In this document: positions 36,741-45,714 of the stretch, one piece after another
Numbering within the stretch: position 1 is the first letter of the stretch
Layout: each line of letters begins with the position of its first letter
Origin: Arthrobacter_E sp041360795
GTDB taxonomy: Bacteria > Actinomycetota > Actinomycetes > Actinomycetales > Micrococcaceae
Length of the DNA stretch: 64,000 bases
Direction: 5' to 3'
NCBI RefSeq assembly: GCF_041360795.1
Contig: NZ_JBFUPW010000003.1
Location: 511,556-575,555 of the forward strand
Translations under genes and position numbers: made by a program
Notes under the pieces: generated by a model
The model's input: only the letters and a program-made list of their open reading frames with translations
Told to the model about the DNA's origin: nothing
The model's database searches: none

Positions 36741-37358
36741 TCATGATTCCTTGACGATGATCGCACCGACGCTCGTGGCGACGCGGCGCAAGTCCTTGGT
36801 GACCTCGACCAGCTGGTTCGCCACGTCCCGGTGCCGGGTGTACTGGGCGAACTTCATGTCGCGGAGCATGTCCGCGACCCACACGCGGTGGCTGCGCTCG
36901 GCCCGCTTGGCCAGCCGGAGCACCTCGATCCAGTAGTCCTCGAGCTCGTCCAGGTCGTCCAGCCGACGCATCGCCTCCACGGTGAGTTCCGCCTGGCGGG
37001 TGATGATCTCCAGCTGGTCCGCGGCGCGGGTGGGAAGACGCTCGAGTTTGTACAGGCCGATCAGTTCGGCGGCGCCGTCCAGCTTCTCCATGGCGTCATT
37101 GAGGTACCGGGACAGGTTGAACATGTCTTCGCGCGGGAGGGTGTTGATGAAACTGGTGCGCATATGGGTCAGGAGCGCGTAATGCAGGTTCATGGACTCG
37201 CCCTCGTGCTGATGCATCTCCTCGACCAGGCGGTCGAAGTCCGCGGCGGGGGCTCCCAGGAGCTCGGAGAGAGTGCCGGTGCCCAGCACCAATTGGCGGG
37301 CCAGCTGGGTGAGGAGCTTGAGGCCTGCAGTCTCCTGCGGGAAGAGGCTGAGTTTCAC
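36741..37358 (-). CDS. DUF47/PhoU-like partner of the Pit transporter
   Basis: A 205-residue helical protein of the DUF47 group, which resembles PhoU and is typically encoded with pit. It opens VKLSLFPQETAGLKLLTQLAR, the usual start of the family, and has YALLTHMRTSFINTLPREDMFNLSRYLNDAMEKLDG. GTG 37358 was chosen because the 18 upstream codons have no family similarity and AAGGA lies 12 bp before it. It may regulate Pit activity, which is inferred from other systems. Confidence 0.87.
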   Translation of the reverse strand: MKLSLFPQETAGLKLLTQLARQLVLGTGTLSELLGAPAADFDRLVEEMHQHEGESMNLHYALLTHMRTSFINTLPREDMFNLSRYLNDAMEKLDGAAELIGLYKLERLPTRAADQLEIITRQAELTVEAMRRLDDLDELEDYWIEVLRLAKRAERSHRVWVADMLRDMKFAQYTRHRDVANQLVEVTKDLRRVATSVGAIIVKES

Positions 37359-37574
37359 GTCGTACCGGTGTCCTTGGCTGGCGTAAAGATCTTGAGGCAC
37401 GGACCTCAGCATGAGAATGGTGCCGGACCGGATACGCCTCTCGGCGGTAGGCCGCTCGAAGCGGCGAATTGTTGAAGCCCGGGGGTTTCGCGGCCCGACA
37501 CCAAGTTCAGTTTTCTACTTCCGTGGCCCGGAGTCAACATTGACAGCCGCCGGAATGAGTGATTCAGTCCGCCG

Positions 37575-38219
37575 TCAGTCCAGGTGGCCGTTGCGCCATG
37601 CCGCGGCCGCGAATTCGAGGTCGTCGGCCGTGCGGACCAGGCGGTGGGAGTCTCGTGTGAGACGGGTGGCGTTCGCCTCGTTGCCCAGTTCGGCGGCGTC
37701 GGCCAGGCGCGCCTGGCCCAGGGCGATCACCCGGCAGAATGCGGCGAAGCGTTCCAGTGCGACGTCGAACTCGCCGTCGAACGCTCCGGAGAGGATGGCG
37801 TCCGACATGTGGCGGATCTCGTCGGCGCCCGGGGGCTCGGCCGCGCCCGCCACGACGTGGGAGACCTGCGCGCCTTCCTTGCCGGCGTTGAAGTACAGGG
37901 CCATCCGGTCGGGATCCTTCACGACGGCCGCGCGCAGCGCGTACAGCCGCCAGAGGGCGCCGGGAAGGGAGTGGGCCGGGCTTTCGGCCCAGAGCTCGGC
38001 GATCACTTCGATGCCCTGCCGGTCGGCGAGCTTCACGAGGCGTTTCGTCACGTCCGGGTCGTCCGCGGCGCGGCCGTGTTTCACCAGGGCGTGCGCCGCG
38101 AGGTGCGCCGCCTCGGAGACACGCGCCGGGTCGGCGCCGCCCGCGAACGGCTCGAAATCGAGGGGTGCGAAGGGCTTCGGCTTGTGGTGCCGTGGGGCTG
38201 CTCCCGGGTTCTCGCTCAT
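37575..38219 (-). CDS. conserved hypothetical helical protein
   Basis: A 214-residue soluble protein. The first 25 residues are Pro/Lys/His-rich; the rest is predicted helical with no membrane segment (AHLAAHALVKHG, VKLADRQGIEVIAELWAESPAHSLPGALWRLYALRAAV). I do not recognise a family or catalytic motif. The 216 bp separating it from the DUF47 start hold no other gene. Confidence 0.7.
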   Translation of the reverse strand: MSENPGAAPRHHKPKPFAPLDFEPFAGGADPARVSEAAHLAAHALVKHGRAADDPDVTKRLVKLADRQGIEVIAELWAESPAHSLPGALWRLYALRAAVVKDPDRMALYFNAGKEGAQVSHVVAGAAEPPGADEIRHMSDAILSGAFDGEFDVALERFAAFCRVIALGQARLADAAELGNEANATRLTRDSHRLVRTADDLEFAAAAWRNGHLD

Positions 38220-38377
38220 GCCCTTACGCTACGCCTGGTGCGGGAGCCATGCCAGAGTGGCGTGGAGGCGCACGACGGCGCCGACGGGCACGGAAGGGAC
38301 GTCGCCTGCGGAGCAGTCACGCCTGCCCGAACCCCTTGCGTGCCTACGGTAGAGTAGTGACGTCCCTAGGGACGGTT

Positions 38378-38450
38378 GGGCCTTTAGCTCAGTTGGTAGA
38401 GCAGTGGACTTTTAATCCATAGGTCGAGGGTTCGATCCCCTCAGGGCCCA
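38378..38450 (+). tRNA. tRNA-Lys (anticodon UUU)
   Basis: A 73-base cloverleaf: acceptor 38378-38384 pairs with 38443-38449 (one G-U), D-arm AGCTCAGTTGGTAGAGC, anticodon loop ACTTTTAAT giving UUU, T-arm GAGGG-TTCGATC-CCCTC, discriminator A at 38450. The CCA end is not encoded. Confidence 0.97.
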
Positions 38451-38456
38451 CCGGGA

Positions 38457-38488
38457 ACGGCCCCGGAATCTCAGGATTCCGGGGCCGT
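38457..38488 (+). terminator. terminator after tRNA-Lys
   Basis: 14-bp perfect stem (38457-38470 with 38475-38488) and a TCAG loop, 6 bp after the tRNA end. Confidence 0.85.
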
Positions 38489-38651
38489 GGTCGTTAACCG
38501 GTGCGGGTGGTTCGCGGCGGCGGCGCCGGCCGCCCAGCGCAGTTCCGTTGTCCACAGGCGCTTGGGGGGTCTTCGACGGCGATAAATGTAGGACATATGA
38601 TGCTGGGAGACGTGTGCACGGGTGCGCGTGGGGGACACGGATGGAGTGGGG

Positions 38652-39413
38652 ATGAATTCAGCGGGCAAGGGTGCCGTCACCATCCGCGAGGCCAGGCCGG
38701 GGGACCGCCCGGGACTGATCCGGGTGATGGCTGAGGCGGGCCTGAGTGAAGGCTTCCTGGTGGAGCACGGCGTCGGAGATCCCCGGCTGGGGGACGCTGT
38801 GCCGCGCAGGGCGTTCGGCATGAAGGCGTTCCGCAAGGCGATCGTCAAAGGCGCCGGCGAACCGTGGTCCGGCGCTGCGCTCATGCTCGCCACCACGGTC
38901 TTCGTGGCGGTGGACCAGGAGGGGATCGTGGTGGGCGGTGGCGTCGTCGCCCCCAGCGTCGCTTCGATCCATGACGCGGTGGCCGGAAGTTCCGCGCGCC
39001 GGGAGGAACTCACACTCCGCGGTCTGGCGGACACCCCTCAGATGGTGGCGATCGCGGTGGACCCGGCGCGCCGCAACCGGGGAGTCGGCAAGGCTCTTTT
39101 CGACGCGCTCGTCTGGCATTACCGGCTGTCCGGGGCGCCACTCCTCCACGGGGTCATTGAGGCGGAGGCGGAGCCGTGGGTTCCGGAATTCCTGAACCGG
39201 GCCGGGTTCCGGGTTGCCGGGCCGGACGCCTTCCTCGACCTCACCTCCGTGTATGCCACCCGGTCATATCTGGCGAGCGGTCCCGGCCGCCGGTTCTTCT
39301 ATCTGGACCTCCGGAATCCCGGCGTCCACGATTGGGAGATCCCGGCGGCGGTGCGGAACGGCGAGGACGGCGCGGCGTCACGATCGGTGCGGTCTGCTCC
39401 TCGCGAACGCTGA
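38652..39413 (+). CDS. GNAT-family N-acetyltransferase
   Basis: A 253-residue protein with the GNAT acetyl-CoA loop in MVAIAVDPARRNRGVGKALFDAL (near residues 130-152) and beta-strand pattern either side. The C-terminal 70 residues (VYATRSYLASGPGRRFFYLDL) are not typical of short GNATs. GGAGTGGGG precedes ATG 38652. Substrate unknown. Confidence 0.78.
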   Translation: MNSAGKGAVTIREARPGDRPGLIRVMAEAGLSEGFLVEHGVGDPRLGDAVPRRAFGMKAFRKAIVKGAGEPWSGAALMLATTVFVAVDQEGIVVGGGVVAPSVASIHDAVAGSSARREELTLRGLADTPQMVAIAVDPARRNRGVGKALFDALVWHYRLSGAPLLHGVIEAEAEPWVPEFLNRAGFRVAGPDAFLDLTSVYATRSYLASGPGRRFFYLDLRNPGVHDWEIPAAVRNGEDGAASRSVRSAPRER

Positions 39414-39463
39414 AGCCGCGAGGGAACCCTTGCGCGGAACACCTCCCCGGACTGCTGCCCGGA

Positions 39464-40477
39464 TCACTGCGGGAAGTCGAAGGACGCGACGAGGGCCAGA
39501 TGATCGCTGTCGCCGGCGCGTAGCATCGTGTTCTCCTGAGGCAGGAGCCCGCGCTGGAACACGTGGTCGATGCGGGCGAGCGGGAGGCCGGCCGGCCAGC
39601 TGAAGCCGAAGGACGGCGTGCTTTGCGGAGGCTCTGTCAAGGTCGAGCGGATCCCGGCCAGGGCGGGGTCCTGGGCCACCGCGTTGAAGTCCCCCACCGC
39701 GACCGCCCGCGGGGCGTCGTCGTCGGCGATCACCTGGGACAGGTCCCGGAGCATCTCATCCCGGGCGTCCTGTTCCCCGGGCCGGACCGAGGCCGCGTGG
39801 ACGGCGTACAGGGTGAGGGTCCCGCCGGGGGTCTCGACATCCGCCGCCAGCGCTCGTTTCCAGCCCAGCCCCAGTCCCAGCGCCCGCGTGTTGTTCAGGG
39901 GGTGCCGGCTCCAGATCCCGACCGTCCCCACGGTGTAGGCGTGGGGGTAGCGCTCCGCCAGCACCTCACGCGCGGCGCTCCGCCCGGCGTCGTCGAGCTC
40001 CACCAGGACCACGACGTCGGCGCCCCGCTCGGCGAGTGCGCCCGCCGCCCGCGCTGTGGAGTCCGTTCCGCTGCCGGCCTTCAGGTTCTGGCTCGCCACG
40101 GTGATCCGTCCGCTTCCGGCGCCGCCCTGGGCCGGGGTCTGGGCCTGCGCCTGAACCTGGGGAGCGGCGTGCGCCTGCAGGGGGATCAGCGCGGGGGCGG
40201 CCATCAGTCCCCAGGCCAGCAGCGGCGCCAGGAGCACGGCCCGGGCCCGGCGCCGCACCCAGGGCAGGCACGCCACGCACAGCAACGCCGGGATCCAGAG
40301 CCACGGGAGGATGATCGCGAAGAACGTGCCCGCCGGGCCGGGGAGCACGAGGTGCAGGAACACGGCCGCCGTGACCGCGGCCGCGCAGCCGAGCGCCACC
40401 CGGTCCCGCGGGCGGAGCCGGGGAGGGCGAGGCCGGTCCTCCGGGGCGGAGGTGACGGGCGGGTTCGGAGGGTTCAC
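39464..40477 (-). CDS. membrane-anchored endonuclease/exonuclease/phosphatase-family protein
   Basis: A 337-residue protein with three N-terminal hydrophobic segments (about residues 28-105), then an EEP domain: TVASQNLKAGSG, VVLVELDDAG (metal-binding Glu), YAVHAASVRPGEQ, VAVGDFNAVAQDP, RIDHVFQRG and GDSDHLALVASF with the catalytic His pair. The catalytic part would face outward. The substrate could be a phosphodiester or nucleic acid. Confidence 0.85.
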   Translation of the reverse strand: MNPPNPPVTSAPEDRPRPPRLRPRDRVALGCAAAVTAAVFLHLVLPGPAGTFFAIILPWLWIPALLCVACLPWVRRRARAVLLAPLLAWGLMAAPALIPLQAHAAPQVQAQAQTPAQGGAGSGRITVASQNLKAGSGTDSTARAAGALAERGADVVVLVELDDAGRSAAREVLAERYPHAYTVGTVGIWSRHPLNNTRALGLGLGWKRALAADVETPGGTLTLYAVHAASVRPGEQDARDEMLRDLSQVIADDDAPRAVAVGDFNAVAQDPALAGIRSTLTEPPQSTPSFGFSWPAGLPLARIDHVFQRGLLPQENTMLRAGDSDHLALVASFDFPQ

Positions 40478-40670
40478 GCGGGGTCCTGAGGTCGGGGACA
40501 GGGACGGGGCGCTTGCGGCACGGAACGGGCGCCGGCCCGGATCGTTCTACAGGTATCAGGCGAATCCGGGAGCGGGCTGGGCGCCGACGAGGAGGCCGCC
40601 GGCGCCGGGCGTACACTCACACTCACAAGTTTTCGTCCGTCCCCGGCCCCGAACGCAGGTGATCCCTCCC

Positions 40671-41378
40671 GTGTCCCGTCTCGCCAGCACGCCCGACGAA
40701 CCCGTGGACCGGCTGCGTCGGCTGCTCAGAGCAGGGGAGTGGCCGGTCGGGTCGAAGATTCCCAACGACGCGGCGCTCGAGAAGATTCTGGAGGCTCCCC
40801 ACAGTGCGGTCCGGGAGGCCGTGAGGTGCCTGGTGCACGCTGGCCTCCTGGAATCCCTGCCCGGCAAGGGAACGTTCGTCCGGGCATCCAGCGAGCTGCC
40901 GGGCGCGCTCGTGGGGCGGGTCAAGGACGAGCTCACCCTTCATGCGATGGAAGCGCGTGAGGCGCTCGAATCGTATGCGGTCCGGCTCGCGGCGGGGCGG
41001 ATCACGGAAGCACAGCTGGCCGGTCTCCGCGAGGCCGTGGCGGCCCGGGGGAGCGCCGCCGACCTGGAGACTGTGTCCCGGGAGGACGTCCGTTTCCACC
41101 GTCTGGTGGTCGCGGCCACCGGCAACTCGCTCATGATGGAGATGTACGAGGGACTCGACCAGGGCAGGGTCTTCGACTTCAGCAGTATGAGAGAGGTGTC
41201 CCGGGAAGAGTCGCTCCAGGCTGAACACGAGGACCTCGTGGAGGCGCTGGCCTCACATGATGTGCAGGCCTGCACTCGCGCCGTCGAGCATCTTCTGACG
41301 CATGTCCGCTCCAAAGTGCTGGCGACCGGCGCCGCGGACTCAGCCGTGGATCCGGCCGTGGACTCAGCCGGAGGTTGA
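40671..41378 (+). CDS. GntR/FadR-family regulator
   Basis: A 235-residue regulator: winged-helix domain (residues 10-75) with VGSKIPNDAALEKILEAPHSAVREAVRCLVHAGLLESLPGKGTFV, and a C-terminal FCD-type helical domain with the metal-binding pattern DVRFHRLVVAATGNSLMMEMY. GTG 40671 has AGGTGA upstream. It is the first of three GntR-type genes within 2.3 kb. The C-terminal AADSAVDPAVDSAGG is low complexity. Confidence 0.85.
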   Translation: MSRLASTPDEPVDRLRRLLRAGEWPVGSKIPNDAALEKILEAPHSAVREAVRCLVHAGLLESLPGKGTFVRASSELPGALVGRVKDELTLHAMEAREALESYAVRLAAGRITEAQLAGLREAVAARGSAADLETVSREDVRFHRLVVAATGNSLMMEMYEGLDQGRVFDFSSMREVSREESLQAEHEDLVEALASHDVQACTRAVEHLLTHVRSKVLATGAADSAVDPAVDSAGG

Positions 41379-41441
41379 TTCGCGGACGCGCCGCGCTCGG
41401 GCCTCACCGGAGACCTTAGGCCTCTCGGGAGATGCGGCCGT

Positions 41442-42143
41442 TCAGGGGATGCGGTCCGCCAGCAGCGCGGCCGCCTTCGGCTGACGCGTGGTGATCGCTC
41501 TCAGGAGCTCGCGGCGCGCGAACTGGATCCTGGCGGAATCGATCGTGGTGGCGGTCTCCGCCGTCTGGGTCATGGCTTCGAGGATCATGAGCCGGTCGTA
41601 GATGCGCAGCATGAGGTCATTGCCGGAAGCCACGATGACCTCGCGTTCGAAGTCCTCCCGCCCGGCGCCTCGGTGTTCGCCGCGGAGACCCGTGTCCTCG
41701 GCGTCGTCGGTCCGCTCCGCCCCACCAGTCAGGAGACCGCTCAGCCTGGCGAGGCGATCGGTCGAGGCACGCGTGGCGGCGAGCCGGGCTGCCTGGGTCA
41801 GAAGCGCCCTGCGGGTCTCCGACACCAGGTGCCAGCGATCGCCGTCGGGTCCCGGTGTTCCCTGGGAGGCGGCGAGGGTGGAACTGTCCTGCGCGCCGCC
41901 CTTGACGCCGATCACCACGCGCCCATCCTCGGGCCTCGTGGTGAGGATCCCTCGACGGTGGAGCCCATCGAGGACTTCGTGAGCGTGATCGAGGTCGGAG
42001 GCGCCGAAGATCATCGCCAATTCGTCGCGAGTGGGCAGCAGCCCGCCTTCCGGCCAGACCCCTGAGTCGATCCAGTGCTCGAGCTTCGTGCCGAAGTCGT
42101 CGGGGACGGGCAGGGGCTTCTGGGGAGTGTGTTCGGAACGCAC
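41442..42143 (-). CDS. GntR-like regulator, divergent HTH
   Basis: A 233-residue protein with a GntR-type N-terminal domain (GVWPEGGLLPTRDELAMIFGASDLDHAHEVLDGLHRRGILTTRPEDG) whose recognition helix deviates from its neighbours, and an FCD-like helical C-terminal domain (EDFEREVIVASGNDLMLRIYDRLMI) lacking the usual DxxFH metal ligands. It may be a diverged copy. GTG 42143 starts 7 bp from a TTGTACGACA dyad. It is convergent with the first GntR gene. Confidence 0.72.
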   Translation of the reverse strand: MRSEHTPQKPLPVPDDFGTKLEHWIDSGVWPEGGLLPTRDELAMIFGASDLDHAHEVLDGLHRRGILTTRPEDGRVVIGVKGGAQDSSTLAASQGTPGPDGDRWHLVSETRRALLTQAARLAATRASTDRLARLSGLLTGGAERTDDAEDTGLRGEHRGAGREDFEREVIVASGNDLMLRIYDRLMILEAMTQTAETATTIDSARIQFARRELLRAITTRQPKAAALLADRIP

Positions 42144-42150
42144 TCGGCAA

Positions 42151-42160
42151 TTGTACGACA
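42151..42160. promoter_or_regulatory. candidate GntR-type operator
   Basis: TTGTACGACA is close to the TNGTNNNACNA consensus of FadR-subfamily GntR regulators and lies just upstream of the 42143 start. Confidence 0.4.
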
Positions 42161-42227
42161 GCTGGACATTTAATTGAATGAATGTGTGCGGAAGTGCGCG
42201 TTTGAGTTCGGGGCGATCCCCGGGGCG

Positions 42228-42923
42228 CTATTTCGAAGCGCTGGGCCTATTGGCGCCGTCGAGCAATTGAAGCGTCGCGGCGACCGCGCCGTCCGGATCG
42301 TGATTTTCCAGAGCGTCGAGGATCGCCTGGTGTTCGTCCAGGAGGAATCCGTCCGTATTCAGCCCGGAGTAATTGCTCTCATCGTGAATGACCGCAGGCT
42401 CGAGGCCGTGATGCAGTTCGGTGATCAGGGGATTTCCGGAAGCGGCGACGATCCCTTGGTGAAAGCGCACATCCGCCCGCAGGCGCTCGGCCGGAGTCGC
42501 GCCTTCGTAGCGTTCGCGGAGGAGCTGCCGGAGTTCGCCGATCTGGCTCTCCGTGATCCGCGAGGCGGCCAGTCGGGCCGCCTGGACCTCCAGTGCTTCG
42601 CGGACCTCGAACACCTCATTCACCGATTCCTCGGTGATGCGCCGCCCCAGCACGGCTCCGAGTTCGCTGGTGGAGCGGACATACGTCCCGTCGCCGGGAC
42701 GGGATTCCAGCAGTCCGAGGTGAACCAGGGCCCGCAGCGCTTCGCGAACCGTGTTGCGGCTGGTGCCGAAGGTCCGGACCAGGTCGTGCTCACCCGGAAC
42801 CTTGGTCCCCACGGGCCAGGTTCCATTCATGATCTGCTCGCGCAGCTGCGTTCCGATCTGGACGGACAGCGGGACGTTGCGGACAGTGGGTTGTAGGTGA
42901 TGCACCCCATAAGAGTAGGACAT
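42228..42923 (-). CDS. GntR/FadR-family regulator
   Basis: A 231-residue regulator with winged-helix GTKVPGEHDLVRTFGTSRNTVREALRALVHLGLLESRPGDGTYV (about residues 38-82) and an FCD domain with the metal-site pattern DVRFHQGIVAASGNPLITELHHGL. It resembles the 40671 gene more than the 41442 gene. No metabolic operon is adjacent, so the target is unknown. ATG 42923 overlaps the A/T-rich promoter patch. Confidence 0.85.
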   Translation of the reverse strand: MSYSYGVHHLQPTVRNVPLSVQIGTQLREQIMNGTWPVGTKVPGEHDLVRTFGTSRNTVREALRALVHLGLLESRPGDGTYVRSTSELGAVLGRRITEESVNEVFEVREALEVQAARLAASRITESQIGELRQLLRERYEGATPAERLRADVRFHQGIVAASGNPLITELHHGLEPAVIHDESNYSGLNTDGFLLDEHQAILDALENHDPDGAVAATLQLLDGANRPSASK

Positions 42924-43223
42924 TTAGCACGGAAATGCGTGGGTGATGCGTAAATCCGAGCGGTATGACTCTCCGGAGTGTCGAGGCTCACGGAAATCGC
43001 CGGAGGTGCCTTCCGTGTCGTTTTCCAGGGGAATCACACTCGGGGAATGACCGCCGATGGATTGCGGTCGAGGGAATCGCCTGCGGCGGTCGGATCCGCA
43101 AGGATTTCTTTTCGCCCGCCGGGAGAAAGTCGTTTCACCTCCGCCGCCTGCTTCCTGTGGATGCTTCACCCGGGCGTTCGCGGTGGGCGCCGGCGGGAAA
43201 CCGGCAGGCTCGACGATCGTCTT
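42924..43223. other. intergenic region upstream of the XRE/TPR gene
   Basis: A 380-bp gap (42924-43303) without a supported gene; small open frames here have no Shine-Dalgarno or family features. A/T-rich GTAGGACATTTAGC near 42914 resembles GCTGGACATTTAAT near 42161, a shared element possibly read by the same GntR protein. Confidence 0.45.
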
Positions 43224-43240
43224 CAAATGTCCGACATTTG
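43224..43240. promoter_or_regulatory. operator-like dyad upstream of the XRE/TPR gene
   Basis: CAAATGT and ACATTTG flank CCG (43224-43240). TGATACC follows as a possible -10, about 55 bp before the ATG, a typical place for autoregulation. Confidence 0.5.
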
Positions 43241-43303
43241 CTGATACCTTAACGGCTGAGGGCCGCCGGCGTAGCGGTGGAGGCCGGAGAGAGGGGGAGC
43301 CTG

Positions 43304-44581
43304 ATGGGCCGGTTATTCGGCAATCGCCTGCGTGCGGAACGTCTGTCGCGAGGGCTGACGCAGGAGCAGCTGGGCGGGCCTGAGTGTTCGCACAGTTACA
43401 TCTCTCTGCTGGAACGAGGTGTCCGCGAACCGTCCATGGAGATCCTCGGTGGCCTGGCCCGGCGCCTCGGCCTGCCGCCCGGCGAGCTGGAGCAGTGGGC
43501 GCTGCAGCCGACGCTGCAGGACCAGGAGTACTCGCTCGCGGCGCTGCATGCCTGGTGCGCCTGGGATGCCCGCAATTACGAGTCGGCCGCTTCGCACGCC
43601 CTCGTGGCGGCGCAGTTCGCCCGGGAGAGCCGGAAAGACGCGACCGTGTGCGAGATGAACCTGCTCCGGGCCGAGTGTCTGACCCGGCTGGGCCGTCACG
43701 AGCAGGGCCGGAATCTGGTGACCTTGCTGCTGGCCAACACGCTGGCCTCGGGAAACGCCGGTCTGCGCTCGGAAGCGCTCCAGCTCTCGGCTCGGATGGC
43801 CCTGGCGGATCGGTCCTTCCGTGACGCGTCGGCACAGGCGCAGGAGGGCCTGACCCAGGGCGCCGTCCTGCGGGAGGATTCCACAGTACGCCTGGCCGCC
43901 CTGCATCTGGTGATCCGGGCCCTGCTGAGCGAAGGCCACAAGGAGGCGGCCTGGCGCCACTGTGAACTGGCGTCCGACGACGTCGTGCCGGAGAGGGCGC
44001 CGTCTCACCTGAGAGGCCGCCTGGCCTGGGTGGTCGGGGATGTCGCTTTCGCCCGCGGGATGGCAGAGCGGGGGATCGAACGCCACGAGCAGGCAGCCGC
44101 GCTCCTGCGGCCCCAGGTCGATCTGAAGGAGTGGGCCGCGTTCAATCTGAGTTCCGCCCGGGCCCGGCTTGAGGCCGGGGTGGCGGACGAGGGCACGCTC
44201 GCCTGTCTCGACCGGGCGGCGGCCGCCCAGGACATCCTGGATCTGAGTGGCGAGGCGCGCCGGGAGCTCAGTCTTCTGAGTGCCCTGTGGCTCCATGCGC
44301 GGGGCCGTGACGCCGAAGCCCTGGAACGTCTGGCGTCCTTCGAGGAGCGCACTCAGCGCATGGATCGGCTCTCCTCGGAAGCCGCTTTTCTCGGCGGGCG
44401 GATCCTGCTCGGGATGGGTGCGCCGGACGAGGCGCTCGCCCGCCTGGCCCTGGCACAGGAGGGCTTCTTCCGCCTGCGGAACCTCAAGGGCGCGCAAGGG
44501 GTCGCCGATCTGATCCTGGAGATCTCCCGTGCGCGGTACGAGGACGCGCCCCCGGTTCTCGCTCACAGCGCGGCGAGCTGA
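43304..44581 (+). CDS. XRE-family HTH regulator with TPR-like sensor domain
   Basis: A 425-residue protein. The HTH is at residues 6-60 (LRAERLSRGLTQEQLGG, SYISLLERGVREPSMEILGGLARRLG). The rest is a run of helix pairs with TPR character (CAWDARNYESAASHALVAAQFARE, LRAECLTRLGRHEQGRNLVTLL, and others to 420). This is the architecture of peptide- or effector-sensing regulators. GAGGGGGAG is 8 bp before ATG 43304. An upstream in-frame start is less likely. Confidence 0.85.
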   Translation: MGRLFGNRLRAERLSRGLTQEQLGGPECSHSYISLLERGVREPSMEILGGLARRLGLPPGELEQWALQPTLQDQEYSLAALHAWCAWDARNYESAASHALVAAQFARESRKDATVCEMNLLRAECLTRLGRHEQGRNLVTLLLANTLASGNAGLRSEALQLSARMALADRSFRDASAQAQEGLTQGAVLREDSTVRLAALHLVIRALLSEGHKEAAWRHCELASDDVVPERAPSHLRGRLAWVVGDVAFARGMAERGIERHEQAAALLRPQVDLKEWAAFNLSSARARLEAGVADEGTLACLDRAAAAQDILDLSGEARRELSLLSALWLHARGRDAEALERLASFEERTQRMDRLSSEAAFLGGRILLGMGAPDEALARLALAQEGFFRLRNLKGAQGVADLILEISRARYEDAPPVLAHSAAS

Positions 44582-44635
44582 CGGCGGGCGGCCCTGAATT
44601 CACGGGTTGCCCGGGCTTTACAGGCCGCCCGGGCC

Positions 44636-45262
44636 TCACGGGTTGAGGGTGCCGCCGGTCTCTTGGAGGTAGCAGCTGCCGCACAAGGACTCGTACTGGA
44701 CCTCTTCGCCGTCGATGGCGACCTGGCCGCCGTCGAACACGAACCGGCCGCCGACGATCCGGGTGTTGAAGACCGCCTTTCGACCGCAGCGGCAGATGGT
44801 CTTGAGCTCTTCGAGCGAGTGGGCGATCTCGAGGAGCCGCGCGGCGCCCGGGAAGGCCTGGGTGCGGAAGTCCGTCCGGATGCCGTACGCCAGCACGGGG
44901 ATGTCGTCCAGGACGGCGATCCGGAAGAGGCCGTCCGCCTGCTCGGGAGTGAGGAACTGCGCCTCGTCCACCAGGAGACAGGCCACCGGGGCCATGTCGA
45001 CGTGTTCCAGAAGGGCCTCGGGGTCGTCGCCGGCCGCGCGCTGCCGGACCAGGGAACGGACGTCGGCGTCGTGCGGGATCACGAAGTCGACCTCACGCTT
45101 CACGCCGAGGCGGGACACGATCGAGGTGTCGCCCTTCGTGTCGATCCCGGGCTTGGCCAGCAGGACCCGCTGGCCGCGCTCCTCGTAATTGAAGGCCACC
45201 TGCAGCAGGGCCGTGGACTTCCCTGAATTCATGGCGCCGTAGCGGAAATAGAGCTTGGCCAC
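44636..45262 (-). CDS. tdk: thymidine kinase
   Basis: Salvages thymidine to dTMP. The 208-residue protein has the P-loop YGAMNSGKST (residues 8-17), Walker B/DEAQF in LLVDEAQFLT, the lasso loop and zinc ligands CRCG and CGSC, and YESLC near the end. GTG 45262 (VAKLYFRYG) matches the usual start of the family; a 14-codon extension upstream is Arg-rich. Confidence 0.93.
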   Translation of the reverse strand: MAKLYFRYGAMNSGKSTALLQVAFNYEERGQRVLLAKPGIDTKGDTSIVSRLGVKREVDFVIPHDADVRSLVRQRAAGDDPEALLEHVDMAPVACLLVDEAQFLTPEQADGLFRIAVLDDIPVLAYGIRTDFRTQAFPGAARLLEIAHSLEELKTICRCGRKAVFNTRIVGGRFVFDGGQVAIDGEEVQYESLCGSCYLQETGGTLNP

Positions 45263-45351
45263 GGTCAGCGGCCCTCGGTCCGGGGCGCGGCGGAGGCGCG
45301 GCAAGAGAAGGACATGGTTGATAAGTCTAGTGCCGCACGAAGCCGGGTGAC

Positions 45352-45714
45352 TCAGGCGCTGACGTACACCTTGCGCAGCGTCTCGTGCACGGTCCAGACG
45401 GTGCGCTGGCCCTCCCGCAGGCGCACGAGGTCGCCCGGCCCGACGTCCAGCGTGTGCGTGACCGCGCCGTCCTCCCCCTGGAAATTGATCCGGGCCGAGC
45501 CGCTGAGCACAACGAACACCTCTTCGGCCTCCACGTCCGTGGCGACGCCCGGGGTCATCTCCCAGATGCCCACGCCCGAGCCGTCGAGGTCCTCGAGCTC
45601 CAGGACGGCCGCCGTGGGCGAACCACTCAGGACCTGCTCGGCCGGCAGGGCCTCGTGGACCAGTTCGGCGGTGGGGACGTGGCGCAGCGCTGCGGCCGGG
45701 GATGTGATTCCCAT
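45352..45714 (-). CDS. cupin-domain protein
   Basis: A 120-residue protein with one RmlC-like cupin barrel: VGIWEMTPGVATDVEAEEVFVVLSGSARINF and VGPGDLVRLREGQRTVWTVHE. Metal-binding His residues of motif 1 are replaced (TDVE), while Glu and the motif 2 His near the end are present, so it is more likely ligand-binding than catalytic. A TATAGT -10-like box on this strand sits at 45759-45754. Confidence 0.8.
   Translation of the reverse strand: MGITSPAAALRHVPTAELVHEALPAEQVLSGSPTAAVLELEDLDGSGVGIWEMTPGVATDVEAEEVFVVLSGSARINFQGEDGAVTHTLDVGPGDLVRLREGQRTVWTVHETLRKVYVSA

Noticed and set aside
42965..43303. Two short open frames of about 90 codons upstream of the XRE gene
   Set aside because: No ribosome-binding site, Arg/Gly-rich translation, and overlap with promoter-like DNA.
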